Both the position numbers and the translations under genes were made by a program. A stretch of 64,000 bases of DNA from Dermatophagoides farinae. Taxonomy: Eukaryota > Arthropoda > Arachnida > Sarcoptiformes > Pyroglyphidae. Each line of letters starts with the position of its first letter. Within the stretch, counting starts at the first letter, position 1. Below are positions 45,874-58,800 of this stretch, piece after piece. The notes beneath the pieces are model-generated. The model saw only the letters and a program-made list of their open reading frames with translations, was not told the origin of the DNA and ran no database searches. The stretch is taken from assembly GCF_024713945.1 (NCBI RefSeq), contig NC_134677.1, positions 8,454,001 to 8,518,000 of the forward strand. Reading direction: 5' to 3'.

Positions 45874-48800
45874 ATGCCAATAAAACGAAACGGTAGTTTA
45901 ATAAAAAAGAATGGCAACAAAGAAAATATTGAAGATCTCAAACAGGAGGTTATTATGGATGAACATAAAATCATTATTGAAGAATTAGTATTACGATTGA
46001 AAACAAATGCCGACATTGGACTGACGAATGCTCAAGCTAAAACCGTTCTTGAACGTGATGGACCAAATGCATTGACACCGCCGAAAAAAACACCAGAATG
46101 GGTTAAATTCTGTAAACAATTATTCGGAGGTTTTGCACTGTTACTTTGGATTGGTGCTGTACTTTGTTTTTTTGCCTATTCCATACAGGCAACTACATAT
46201 GAAGAAGCATCACCAGACAATGTAATTTAGATTCAATTCGATTGCATTGTTGATAATAATTATTTATTTTTTCATTTTTAATCAATCAATTGATCGATAG
46301 CTTTATCTTGGTATCGTATTGGCCGGTGTCGTTATAATAACCGGATGTTTTTCCTATTATCAGGAAGCCAAATCATCTGCTATAATGGAATCATTTAAAA
46401 ATATGGTACCACAATTTGCCACTGTAATACGTGAAGGACAAAAATTAACAGTACCGGCTGAAGAGATTGTTGTTGGTGATATTATTGAAATAAAAAGCGG
46501 TGATCGAATACCGGCAGATATTCGTATATTAAAATCACAAGGATGTAAAGTAGATAATTCTTCATTAACAGGCGAATCTGAACCACAGACACGTTCACCT
46601 GAACTTACACATGATAATCCCTTGGAAACTAGAAATTTAGCATTCTTTTCGACAAATTGTGTGGAAGGTACCGCTCAAGGAATTGTTATCAATACTGGCG
46701 ATCGTACAATAATGGGACGTATAGCGAATTTAGCTTCTGGCCTGGAAATGGGTGAAACACCCATTGCAAAAGAAATTGAACATTTTATCCATATTATTAC
46801 TGGTGTTGCCGTCTTCCTTGGTGTTACATTTTTTCTAATAGCATTCGTACTTGGTTATCATTGGTTGGATGCTGTTATATTTTTAATTGGAATTATTGTG
46901 GCCAACGTACCGGAAGGTTTATTGGCCACCGTAACCGTTTGTCTAACATTAACGGCCAAACGTATGGCAAGTAAAAATTGTTTAGTAAAAAATTTAGAAG
47001 CCGTAGAAACATTAGGATCAACATCGACAATTTGTTCGGATAAAACGGGTACATTAACACAGAATCGTATGACTGTATCACATTTATGGTATGATCGTAA
47101 TGTTGCCGAAGCTGATACTACTGAAGATCAATCAGGAAAACAGCATGAAAAAACATCAATCGGTTGGAAAGCATTAAGTAGAGCCTGTTGTCTATGTAGT
47201 CGTGCTGAATTTAAGCCAGATCAAGATGATGTTCCTATTTTAAAAAGGTTTGTTTGTCTTTTTGTTTGTTTTTGTTCTTTTTTTTTCATTGGTTGGTTGG
47301 TGGGTGGTGGTTGTGGTGGTTGTTTGTTGTTCAAAAAAAAAAAAAAAATAATACTTACATATCAATTCAATTTTTGTATATTTTCAATTCACACCAACAA
47401 CAACAAAAAAAACACCTACAAACAGAGATTGTATTGGCGATGCATCTGAATCAGCAATACTTAAATGTATGGAATTAACTATTGGCAATGTGGATGAATA
47501 TCGTAGAAAAAATCCAAAAGTTTGTGAAGTTCCATTCAATTCAACTAATAAATATCATGTTACTATACATGAAACGGAAGAAATTCCACAATCATGCTAT
47601 TTACTATGCATGAAAGGAGCACCGGAACGTATTCTCGATAGGTTTGTGTTTATTTTGTTTGCCTATGTTGTTGTTGTTGTTGTTGAATGCTTTTTGAATA
47701 ATAATAATTTTATTCTTATTTAGATGTACAACCGTACTATTGAATGGCGAAAATAGAATTATTGATGAACAATTTCGAAATGATTTTAATGCCGCTTATA
47801 TTGAATTAGGTGGATTGGGTGAACGTGTTATTGGATTTTGTGATTATCCATTGCCTATAGATAAATATCCACCCGGTTATCCATTCGATCCGGATGAAGA
47901 GAATTTTCCATTAGATTGTTTACGATTTTTAGGATTGATTTCAATGATTGATCCACCTAGAGCTGCTGTACCCGATGCTGTGGCCAAGTGTAGGTAGGTG
48001 TTGCCATTATTATTATTCTGATTGCCGTTGATTGGTTGATTTAATTTGAATATAAATTTCTGAATAAATAGGAGCGCCGGTATCAAAGTTATAATGGTGA
48101 CTGGTGATCATCCAATTACAGCTAAAGCTATTGCTAAAGCTGTTGGAATAATTTCTGAAGGAACTGAAACATCTGAAGATATTGCTAATCGACTGAAAAT
48201 ATCTATCGATCAAGTTGATTCAAGTAAAGCAAAAGCTATCGTAGTTCATGGCCAAGAATTAAAAGATATGAAAGAAAATCGTTTGGATGAAATACTTAAA
48301 AATCATACGGAAATAGTTTTTGCACGAACATCACCGCAACAAAAATTATTCATTGTTGAAGGCTGCCAACGGCAAGGTAATGTTCAATGTTGCTAATCTT
48401 TTTTGTTTTCACAAATAATTGATTCCAACATTTGAACATTTTAAGGTCAAATTGTTGCCGTCACCGGTGATGGTGTGAATGATTCGCCGGCATTGAAAAA
48501 GGCTGATATTGGCGTTGCAATGGGCATCGCTGGTTCCGATGTATCCAAACAAGCTGCCGATATGATTCTTTTGGATGATAATTTTGCATCAATTGTAACC
48601 GGTGTTGAAGAAGGACGATTAATATTCGACAATCTTAAAAAATCTATTGCATATACCTTGACTAGTAATATACCTGAAATATCTCCATTCTTATTTTTTA
48701 TCATTTTCAATGTACCATTGCCATTGGGAACAGTTACAATATTATGTATCGATCTTGGCACCGATATGGTACCGGCAATTTCATTAGCATATGAACAAGC

Positions 48801-49758
48801 CGAAAGCGATATAATGAAAAGGCAGCCAAGAAATCCGATGAAAGATAAATTAGTTAATGAACGTTTAATTTCTGTTTCATATGGCCAAATTGGTATGATA
48901 CAAGCAGCGGCTGGTTTTTTCACCTATTTTGTTATTATGACCGAATCTGGTTTCACACCTGATTATATATTCGGATTAAGAGAAGCATGGGATTCAAAAG
49001 CCATCAATGATTTACCTGATTCATATGGACAGGAATGGGTAAGCAAAAAAAAAATATAGATTCCTCCAATAACAATTACCACTCTAAATATCGTTTGTTT
49101 TTGTTTTTCAACAACAACAACAACAACAACAGACATACAAAACACGAAAAGATCTTGAATACACTTGCCATACTGCTTTTTTCGTATCGATCGTTGTTGT
49201 ACAATGGGCAGATTTGATTATTTGTAAAACACGTCGAAATTCCATCATTCATCAAGGCATGAAGTGAGTTTGTTATTTTTTTTTTTCTCTCTCTTTGAGA
49301 ATCCACTTTTGATTATTAATGTCTTATTTTTATTTTCAATCAATCAATCAATCAATCATTGGTAAATGCATTGAATGAATAGCAATCATGCTTTAAATTT
49401 TGGCCTAGTTTTCGAAACAGTTTTAGCCGCATTTCTATCATATTGTCCGGGTATGCCAGTTCTTCTTCGATTATATCCTTTGAAGTAAGTAAAAAAAGAA
49501 GATGAACAGAAAAAAATGATGTTTATAATGGGGTGGTGGGTGGGTGTTTTGTTGGTGTCACATTTTATTAAAATCAAAAAATTTTTTTTTTCAATTTCTC
49601 ATTTTCTCGATAATAAAATAATATACATTTAATATAGATTCACATGGTGGTTACCAGCGATACCATTTTCAATATTAATATTTATCTATGATGAAATTCG
49701 TCGTTTTATACTTAGACATCGTCCTGGTGGTTGGGTTGAACAAGAAACTTATTATTGA
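45874..49758 (+). CDS. Atpalpha: Na+/K+-transporting ATPase alpha subunit
   Basis: Nine exons give 1,010 residues, full length: 45874-46221, 46301-47247, 47426-47641, 47724-47993, 48072-48376, 48446-49038, 49133-49263, 49383-49484, 49638-49758. P2-type ATPase landmarks: A-domain SLTGES at about 204-209, M4 NVPEG at about 318-322, phosphorylated Asp in CSDKTGT at about 363, [10 protein letters not shown] in the nucleotide domain, TGDGVNDSP hinge, and the C-terminal ETYY. Strongly similar to arthropod Na/K pumps. It exports 3 Na+ and imports 2 K+ per ATP at the plasma membrane with a beta subunit not present here. Gln105 and Asn116 in the M1-M2 loop correspond to Q111 and N122, the residues of cardiac-glycoside-sensitive pumps. 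The acceptor before exon 7 lies in a (CAA)n tract rather than a pyrimidine tract. Confidence 0.98.
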
Positions 49759-50516
49759 AAATAAAAAAAAAACAAAAAAACAAAACAATAATATCAACAT
49801 CAACAACAACAACAACAAAAAAAAAGAATAAAAATAATCAATTTTACAATGATGAAATGAATGATCATCAAAAGAATACAATATACAAATCCGAAATGAT
49901 AATGTTTTTGTTGTCGTTGTTGTTAAATTGTTGTTGATGATGATGATGATGGTTAAATGTTCCCAAATATTTATAAATTGAAAAGCAAGCAAGAAAGATC
50001 GAGAGAGAGAGAGAGAGAGTGGGTGAAATTTATAAACACATTTATCTTAATGGTTTGTGATCAACAAAAACTAAAAAAAAAAACAGCAAAAAAAAGATAT
50101 TCTTGCCAGAAGCAGCTTATTACACCTATACTTAATGATTCACACACACACACACACAGATTTACATTTACAAACACACACACACAAAAAAAAGATAATT
50201 TCCGTATATATAAAAACATTTACTTGTACAACTTGGTGATGATGATTTTCTTTCATCGTCAAATATGTCATTGTGTTTTGTTTTGTTTTTTTTTCTGTTT
50301 CATGTGAGTATCATTTAAAAATTTCCGAATCATTTTATTTCAATTTGTAGCAAATCATTATCATCATCATCATCATGTTATTTGTGTAAAGGCAAAGAAA
50401 TTAAATCGATGAAATAAAAATTTGAAATGATTGATTGTTTGTAATTATTATTATTTTTTTCTAATTTATGATTGAAAAACGTATGGTTTTTGTTTTTTTT
50501 TTGTTTATTTAATTTT
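49759..50516. other. Convergent 3' interval between Na/K-ATPase and the four-span protein gene
   Basis: 758 bp that must hold two 3' UTRs. Contains (CAA)n, (GA)n at 49999-50019 and (CA)n near 50141-50158. No coding sequence recognised. Confidence 0.65.
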
Positions 50517-51191
50517 TCAATGATAAACACTGTCACGTGATACACTCATATCATGAATGGCTGATATTGACATTGAATTTCGTTGTCGATAAGCTTCGAT
50601 TTCTTTTTGTCTGTTTTACGAGGGAAAAATGAATTAATTGAATGAATGAATGAATATAATTTTCATACCTGATACACATGTAAACAAAAACACCTGACAA
50701 TGTGGTCATAATAAGATTCAATAAAATGATCAATAATTTTAGACCACCATCGCCAATAAAACAATTAACAACGATTGCGATTGCCATGACCACAGCAAAC
50801 ACAGATACAACCGAAACTTTTCGTAATAAAGCACCAAGTAATCCAATCAATTCAAAAGTGAAACAAATTAAAGCCATAATCAACATGGCCACTGCACTCA
50901 TTTCTACAATTTAAAAACAACAATTTGTTATAAATGATGTGGTGGTGTTTTTTGTTTTTTTTTTTTTTTTGCTACATTACCGACTGATTTTCGATCCTGT
51001 GGATGATAATTATTGCTGGGAATATTTTTCGTCGTCGTCGTTGTCGTTGTAGTTGTTACATCTTGTGCATTGGCCAATGCAAATAATCCGGATACTAATT
51101 GTGAAATTGATCCAATAATGCCAAATATAACAATCAAAATCAATATATATCGTATCAAAGCAAAACTATCTGAATATGGATAAGTAGACAT
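50517..51191 (-). CDS. Small four-span membrane protein, family not identified
   Basis: Three exons, 50981-51191, 50669-50903 and 50517-50610, give 179 residues; all joins keep frame (GTCG|GTAATG; ATCAG|GTATGA). Hydrophobic segments lie at about 11-41, 73-97, 100-121 and 123-148, so four membrane spans with both ends likely cytosolic. The first loop contains a run of nine Thr (46-54) and NxxN-type polar residues; the C-terminal tail is Ser/Arg-rich and polar. The layout resembles arthropod small tetraspan proteins (for example pasiflora-like or MARVEL-like), but no diagnostic motif was recognised. Function not assigned. Convergent with Na/K-ATPase, 758 bp away. Confidence 0.75.
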
Positions 51192-52528
51192 TGTTGTTGT
51201 TGATACACAAATTATTTAATTCGTCGTTGATTCGATTCTAGTCGTTTTTTTTCTCTCTCGATGATAGATTTGAAAGAAAATATCAATCCTGATCAATAAT
51301 GTACGTTCGATATGTTTACCGATTCTAATCGAATCGTTTGTTGTTGTTCCATTGTTCATGATGATACCACCTATGTGTGTGAATGTAATGTCTAGGTCAT
51401 GTTTCCACTCTTATCATTTTTTTTCCTGTAAATCTCTCTTACAAACAACAACAAAAACGACAACGACAACGATAATGGCACAGAGAATAAGTTGTTTTTT
51501 GTTGTTATTGTTGTTGACGTCGTCATCGAATTTTTTAGTGTGAATGATAGAAAAAAAAGGCGTACATATAAAACTACTACACGACACAAAATTAGGCCAT
51601 AATCATCATCGATATGATTCTGTTTTTTCGATTTGATTAGACGATTCGATTCGATATTATTTTTCATTGTGATTTTTCTTTCTTTTTTGTTTTTGCCATT
51701 ATTATTATACAATATCATTTCATTGTGATTCATCAGAATCATAGAATATATATATAGGCAATATATTCGTGTATACGATATATTATTGGCGTATGTATGG
51801 ATTGGATTGGATATATGTATGCTAAAAATAAAATCAAAGAAAAAAAAACATTAGGCCAACAAATCATATATGCTGGTAATATATTCCAAAAAAAAAGATA
51901 AATAAAATGGTGTTATGTATAGTGCCAAATTTGCAATGGAAAAAGGCTAAAATTTTAGGTTTACGCCCAAAAATGTTTCGGATCGTTTTTTCTTTCTTTC
52001 TTTGGCTTTTTTTGGAACTATTTTTTTCGGAATATAAATCAAAAAAAAAGCAAAAAAAAAAATCACAAAATTTATTCATACTTCAATTCGAACAAAGTTC
52101 ATATATGAATCAATCAAAAAAAAAGACAAAAAAATTAATTATTAATAAGTTTCACAATAGTAGTTTATTCATACCAGAAGAGGTATATCTCTAAGATTTG
52201 ATACCTGACAACAATATATAATTTCACATTTTGTTTTGTTTTTTTTTCAAAAATCATTCATTGACATGTGCTGTCATCTAGTGTCTGGAAAAAAATGGTT
52301 AATTTATTCACGTGACAAAATGATGGACAAAACTATCGATAGTTCGTAATTCAAATCTCGTAAGAATGGCCACTTTTTTATCATAACTATGATTTGACAA
52401 CGAATTCAGCAAAAAAAAAGACGACAAAAATGATACATCATTTATTTGACATAAAAATGTCAATTTGAAAGTTTTAAAAACTTTTTGAAAAACTACCATC
52501 GTATTTCCGAAAAAAAAATTAATTATAA
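51192..52528. other. Intergenic interval between the four-span protein gene and NCAPH
   Basis: 1.3 kb with the promoter of the four-span gene and the NCAPH 3' UTR. Open frames around 51860-52195 are AT-rich with no recognisable domain and are not called. The E-box/CTCF-like composite element lies at 52265-52320. Confidence 0.6.
52265..52320 (-). promoter_or_regulatory. Composite element, second copy (TCACGTGA plus CTCF-like motif)
   Basis: On the minus strand: TTTTGTCACGTGA (52320-52308), AACCATTTTT (52300-52291), ACTAGATGACAGCA (52283-52270). Same order and spacing as 1682-1736. It lies about 208 bp past the NCAPH stop codon in the NCAPH sense. Confidence 0.55.
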
Positions 52529-54538
52529 TCATAGAACAGGCGCATCGATTTGAAAATCGGAAAGCTCTCCGGGTGTCAATTTAAGATTCTGTTTTTTTTG
52601 TGAGAAAAAAAAAAGTTATTAGTTTAACTCGATTTAAATATAATTGTCAATTTGAAATCAAAATACCTTTTCATTACATAAATGTAATAAGGCTACAAAT
52701 GAAATCGGTGTACTAAGATTTTCATTCAAATTTTGTCGTAATGTAAATGGCAGATTTTGACGTAATTTGGAAAATGAAAAATTTTTTTGGCTATCACCAA
52801 TATCCGACGATGATGTATTGTTGCTGGAAATTTCTTCATCCATTATCGGACTAGTGGTTACCGTTGCTTGTTTGATTAGTGACCACATACTTAATTTCAC
52901 ACGTTTTATATCAACTTTTTTGGCCACTTTTGCATAATCAATATCCAATGCATCAACATGACTGGGTTCGGAATCTAAATTAATAGGCTCGGTATCTAAA
53001 TCCAAATTAAATCTATCTGCAGCCAAATCATTATCGAAATCAAAATCCGTTTGTTGTCGAATTGTTTCGTCCATATGGTGGTCACCATCAAATTCATTGT
53101 TCATAATGCCATCATCATTGTAATCGTTATTGTCTCTCCTATTACTATTCTTGTTTTCAATCAATCCATGGAAATTATAATCAATGGTGAAACAAGATCT
53201 AGTTTTATCATTCATTTTGTAGTTTCGTTGAATCTCACACAATGTTCTTCCGTCTGCAGAACTAATCCATTTGGATACTGTTTGATCTTGAAAATGAGAA
53301 AGGCTTGAAATTTTAAATTTTTTAACGAAATCTGTATGCTTAATACTGAAATCATGAGCAATATGAGCCGCTCGTTGTCGTTTAGGTTTTACCGCTGATT
53401 TTTTATTACGATTCAAATAACGATATCGGGCAACGTTTCGGAAAGTTTTTTTCAAAAATTCTCCATCGAAGAATTGATTATTCATTTCTTCAGCTCGTGG
53501 TAAAAATTTTAGAATGTTTTCAGAATCGGAATCACTTTCATTCGCAATTGATTCACTCATTATTGAAGGATTGACGTAATCATCGAAATTGACATCGTCT
53601 GGTTCATGAATATCATCGACGTTTGCGTTGATATCGAAATCAAAATTTAAATTAGTGTCTGTATCGAATTGTTGCTGTTGTTGTTGGCTGGACAATTCTT
53701 CTGGTTCGATATCAATGTCTCGACGAAGAAATTCAAAATTCATGCAAGGACGACTAATGTAATGATGTTCGAAAGCATATTCAGGCTTTAAGAATGGAAA
53801 TTTTATAGTACAGCTTTCGATATTTGGTAATGAATCAAAATCTAAACTTGCTTTTGAATCCAATAACATGGTAGCATGTGGATTTACCGATAAGTTGGCC
53901 ATTAACAAAGAATTGACATTGCCAACATCGAATGCAGCCGACAAATGATGAAACAATGGATCGATTTCAATATTTGTTTCAAGTTTTCCATTCAACGATT
54001 CAATATTAGCTGCAATTGTTTTGATGTTTTTTCTTTGCCTTTTACGTCTTGCTCTGTCATTATTTTCACCAAAATCGTTATCAAAAAGACCATCATCAAA
54101 ATTTGCATCATTTTGTTCAGCGGTTGCCATGGATAAACTGGACGATATTTTTTGCGTATTTGAAAAAACAAGATCCACTTTACTTTCATAAAGTTTAGTT
54201 CCAGCATCGATCGACATTCCTATCATCTTGAAATCAACATTGTCGTTTGGTAAAATAAACTTCATATTGCTTATGAAATTGTAAGAAAAAGCATTATTTG
54301 GATTGAATGATTTAGAATTGATTTCAAACAATGAATTCAAATAGACACCAAATTCTTTTTGATCCACGCGTCTTTCAATAGATTTCTCTTGATCATCAGG
54401 ATCAGCTTCAAATGTACGTAAACTTTTTCGGCTATCCAAAGCACGTCTCGAAAGGCTAACTTTACGTTTGCCATCTTCATTGATGTTTGGACTTGAGATG
54501 AAAGAATTTCCTTCGAAAATATCCTTAGATGTAGCCAT
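52529..54538 (-). CDS. barr: Condensin complex subunit 2 (CAP-H / NCAPH / barren), kleisin
   Basis: Two exons, 52667-54538 and 52529-52588, give 643 residues; vertebrate CAP-H is about 740. The start is the ATG at 54538, with an in-frame stop four codons upstream. Recognisable CAP-H features: KVSLSRRALDSRKSL near the N-terminus, DPLFHHLSAAFDVGNVNSLL in the middle, acidic central stretches, and the conserved C-terminal winged-helix end LLHLCNEKNLKLTPGELSDF, which is completed only by splicing in the last 60 bp exon. CAP-H is the kleisin that bridges SMC2/SMC4 heads and recruits the HEAT subunits in condensin I during mitotic chromosome compaction. Much of the centre is diverged, so naming rests on the conserved blocks. 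Head-to-head with the ELMOD3-like gene. Confidence 0.92.
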
Positions 54539-54808
54539 TTTCAAACATTAAACATCTTGTATATAAAATAATGGTGTTGAATAAAATTTCACAACGGTCC
54601 AATCGAAGCGCGAGTCAATTTTTTTCCTATATCCACACTGCTTGCCACAATGCTGTTCATATAGAAATTCTGAAGAAAAAAATTCAAAATTTCCATGACA
54701 ACAAATTGTTTTATTTTTAATTTCAAAATCTCAATATCGAAATTCTTCTAACCATATTTCACAATTGTGAATTATAAATTTGTGAATCATCTATTTTTAA
54801 AATTAATC
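54539..54808. promoter_or_regulatory. Divergent promoter interval between NCAPH and ELMOD3-like
   Basis: 270 bp. Contains CCAAT (54599-54603) followed closely by GAAGCGCGAG, a GC-rich word unusual for this AT-rich sequence and loosely E2F-like, which would fit a cell-cycle gene such as NCAPH. Binding is not shown. Confidence 0.4.
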
Positions 54809-55820
54809 ATGTCCAACGAATGGGATGACATTGTTTGTCTACCAATCATCGATATTAGCAACAATTATAACAAGAATGATGTATCAATCGAACAAGATTC
54901 AATAGATTTCATTACTTATCAACAATTACATTCTCATGTATTTAGCATCGATCTTGGTGGACCAGTAATTATCATTTGATTGATTTTATTTTTATCTTTT
55001 GCACATGATTAATTCTCTTTTGTTTTTCAGCATGATCAAAAGATTCATTTTGAAAAGAAATGCAATTTTTTAATGAAAATTTTACGATACATGTTATTCT
55101 GGAAAACGTATGAACTAAAACCACATTTTGTTGCCGAAGGCAATAGAATTATACGTATTGCTGGCCAAACATTTGATAATCGTAATAAATTACATATCAG
55201 ATGTTTGTATACAATTTTTGCTAAATTAACCGGTAATGTTGTTTTGGGCATGAAAAGATTTGGCCAACATTGGGAAGAAATTGGTTTTCAAGGATCCGAT
55301 CCGTCTACTGATTTTCGTGGTGTTGGTTTGCTTGGTTTATTTCAATTAACATTTTTTGTAATTACGCCGAAAATTTGCCAACTAAGCAAAGAAATCTATG
55401 ATCTATCAATGGATCAAGTTCAACATTATCCATTTGCCATTACTAGCATGAATATAACGCAGATTGTTTTGCAAATGTTACGAGATGGTTCACTTAATTG
55501 TTTCATAAATCGATCCGATTCAGTTTTGATTATTTTCAATCAATTTTATTATGGTACATTTCTTTATTTTCATAAAATCTGGAAAAAAGATAAGAAAACA
55601 ATTATGGACATTGGCTATGTCCTAAAAGGTATGAAAAGATAACAAATTGAAAATTAATCAATTTTTTTTCATGTCGATAGATTTGAGGTATTATGTCAGG
55701 AATAATTTGAAAAAAATTCTCGATGATCTAGTCAATTATCAATCAATGGAAATGAATAAACCTGGTCATCAAGAAAATTTTACCAACATAATCAATATTG
55801 ATGATCGGAATGATAATTAA
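54809..55820 (+). CDS. ELMOD3: ELMO domain-containing protein, ELMOD3 type
   Basis: Three exons, 54809-54964, 55031-55628 and 55681-55820, give 297 residues. The ATG at 54809 (MSNEWDD) is the first ATG in frame. The ELMO-domain core HWEEIGFQGSDPSTDFRGVG lies at about residues 132-151, with R148 as the family's catalytic-type arginine. The following blocks YPFAITSMNITQIVLQMLRD and FLYFHKIWKKDKKTIMDIGY resemble ELMOD3 (QQFPFxxMSVNIT, HVWxxxxKTIxDxGFVL) more than ELMOD1/2. ELMOD proteins act as GTPase-activating proteins for ARL2/ARF-type GTPases; ELMOD3 is linked to actin-rich structures in vertebrates. Its stop codon at 55818-55820 overlaps the stop codon of the opposing DOCK gene. Confidence 0.9.
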
Positions 55821-58800
55821 TTTTTCAAACTTGAATGTGAAGGCAATTCTGGTGGTGCCTGATATACGTTTTTTTTATCGGGTAATTCTGGCGGTAATTC
55901 ATCTTGATCTTCTTCCAACGATATCGATGACGTAGACATTGGATAATAGACACTTAATTGACTTTGTATCGATGTACGTGAACTACTATAATTTCCACTA
56001 GATGGTCGTGATGAAATTCGTGATGATTTATTAAAATTTTCATTTTGATTATTTGATGATGGCGATTGTTGTTGTTCATTATTATTGTTGTTTGTATCAG
56101 AAATAAAACTTAAATTTCCTGTCGATTTTTTATGATGATCTGTATACCATTGTGTTTGTGAAATGTTTGCATTCGATGAATAACATATTGAATTTGATGA
56201 ATCTGGATTCAAACGTCGTGAATCTTTTCGTCGAAAACGTAATGTATTTGTCAAAGTGTTTGCGGCATTTGTGTTTGATCGTCCAAATAATGATCGTTTG
56301 GTTAATGTCCTAAAAAAATCGATAAAAATATATGAATAAAATGAAAAAAATCTAGTCAAATTTAATGACAACATACATTGTTCCATCGATTGAATTTCGA
56401 TGTGAGATTATTTGAGCTGTATCAGTAGGCATTGAAATGGTTAATCGTTGCATTTTATAATGATTTTCAATAATTTTTTGCATATCAGCAGGAAGATCAC
56501 CATGATAGATATCTTCATATTTACATCGGACATCATTACGCATTTTTTCAAATGATTCAACAATATATTGATAAAGACCATCCATACTTTGATTAATAAC
56601 ATGTTGCCGTTGTTTTTGATCAGCTATTTTAATGGCCAAATCTAACAATGGTATTTGATCGACAATTAATCTTCTCAGATGATCCAAATCTTCTTTATCA
56701 TATTCATCATCATGTTTATTATTATTATCATTATCGAAAAATGCTTCTTCATATTTGGAAACACCACCTTGAACATCAGAGCTAACAATACCTTTGATAT
56801 GCATCAACAGATTATGCAATGGATGTTTATTATCATCATCCAATAGATATCTATAGATGATCATACGTGTTTTTTCATTCATTTTTTCCATCGTATCGAT
56901 AGCATTTTTCAATGGATTCAATTGATATGTGAATTTTTCAATAATTTCCGAACGATACAATATACCGGGCAATGAAAACGCTGTACGATATTCACTTCTT
57001 TCAATCCACATACAAGCAAATTCATTCGATACAGGTCTTGATACATCATGGTTATAAGCATCTTTAATTAATTTTCTTGAAAATGTAAAACGATTAATTT
57101 CATTATATTGATAATATTTAATTATTCTTTCATCAACCAGTGTTTGTAAAAATTTATTCTTCACTTCATCACTAACTTTAGGATCAACACGATAAATGGA
57201 CAGATATTGATCATTTTGATTAGCTAGTTCAGATTCCTGTATATCCAATTTGTCCAATAAACGTGCTTGTGGAAATTGATTCTGTAAACGTTTTGTAAAT
57301 TCAAACAATCTTTCATAACTTTTTCCACGATATATAAATGATTTATTCTGGAAAAATGTTGAAAACGCTTTACCATAATAGGTTACATGAAAATATTCCG
57401 GTTCAATTCGTACACTGGATATGATAAGCTTATAGAATGATGCCATTTTTTCAAACAAACTGGACAACTTTACATAATCGAATATTTCATTTTCATATTG
57501 TTGTATCAATTCTTTACAATAAACAATACCGGCTTCCCATAGTTGACCTTTGTTAAAATTTTCAATAATATCAAAATATAATTTTTCTTTCAATTCACGA
57601 TGTGAATTATAGATATTATTATTATTATTATTATAACGTTCATCATTATTTTGTCGTAATAATTGTTCCAATTGTTTATCCGACCATTCCAACAATATAC
57701 TATGACGTGATAATGTATATGCAGCTTCATTATAATTTTCATATCGAATATGTAGATCATATAATTTATATAGATAACGAATATATAATTCTCTTCGATC
57801 AATACGTTCATAAAAATCAAGCAAATCAATTATGGCACTCATTAATGATTCATAATTATCAACATTTTTAACAACATTACGATAGATTAATAATTTTTCA
57901 ATTTGTTCACCAATTTCAGCAACAAATTTTTCAAAATTTTCTTTCACATATTCTTCATGATTTTCACTTGATTCAATAAACATGTTCGTCAATAGCTGTT
58001 TGAACTTTCTGTCACCTTTACCGGCAGTGATTGATAGATCCATTTGAGTGAGCATTTCATCACGAAAAATTGCCATTTTTTCCATACATAAAAACATATC
58101 GAAAAATATGACAATCGTATCTTTTCGTATGGCCAACATTGGTATTAGTGCCACTTGAAGTAATGGACCAATCAATGATGGTATAAATTCTGCTTTATGA
58201 TTACCCAAATGAAACCATAATGAACGTATCAAAATGATCATCTCTAAACGCATGTCTTTATTGAAATTTTTTTCCATACGTTTTCGTTTACAAAATGTAA
58301 ATGATTCCAACATTAATGATGGCTGCGTAATGAATTTAATCGAAATGAGAAACAATTGATTCCATGTATCGATACTGAAATCATCGAAATAGATTTTTTC
58401 TTTGGTAAAATTAATAATTCTTGTCATTGCTTTCAATATGACAACATTTTGTGTAATATTCATATAGGACCAATCGGTTGGATAAATCAATTTGGTTGCA
58501 TGATCAAAAATTTTCAATACGGATCGTATGAATTGTTCAAATTCATGATTACATTTTAATCGATTAAAAAATTCATTATAATGATAATCAGTCATTTGAT
58601 ACATGATGGCAATTATGATTGACCACATTTTATGACGAAATGTATTCTCGTTTCGTTTTTGCATTTGAAATGATAAAAATGTATCAATCATTGGCTGTAA
58701 TAGTATCTGTACAAAATCATTAATATCATATTTGATAATACGTAAATCTTTTTGTTGTATCAATATTTTCAATGCATCACTTATAATGGCCAAACATTTT

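Noticed and set aside
50533-50540. Third TCACGTGA
   Set aside because: Lies in the coding end of the four-span protein gene (codons for SRD) and lacks the AACCATT and ACTAGATG parts of the composite element.
51864-52194. Overlapping frames on both strands with Lys/Phe-rich products
   Set aside because: Low-complexity; suspected transposase remnant on first reading, but no catalytic motif, terminal repeat or target-site duplication was found.
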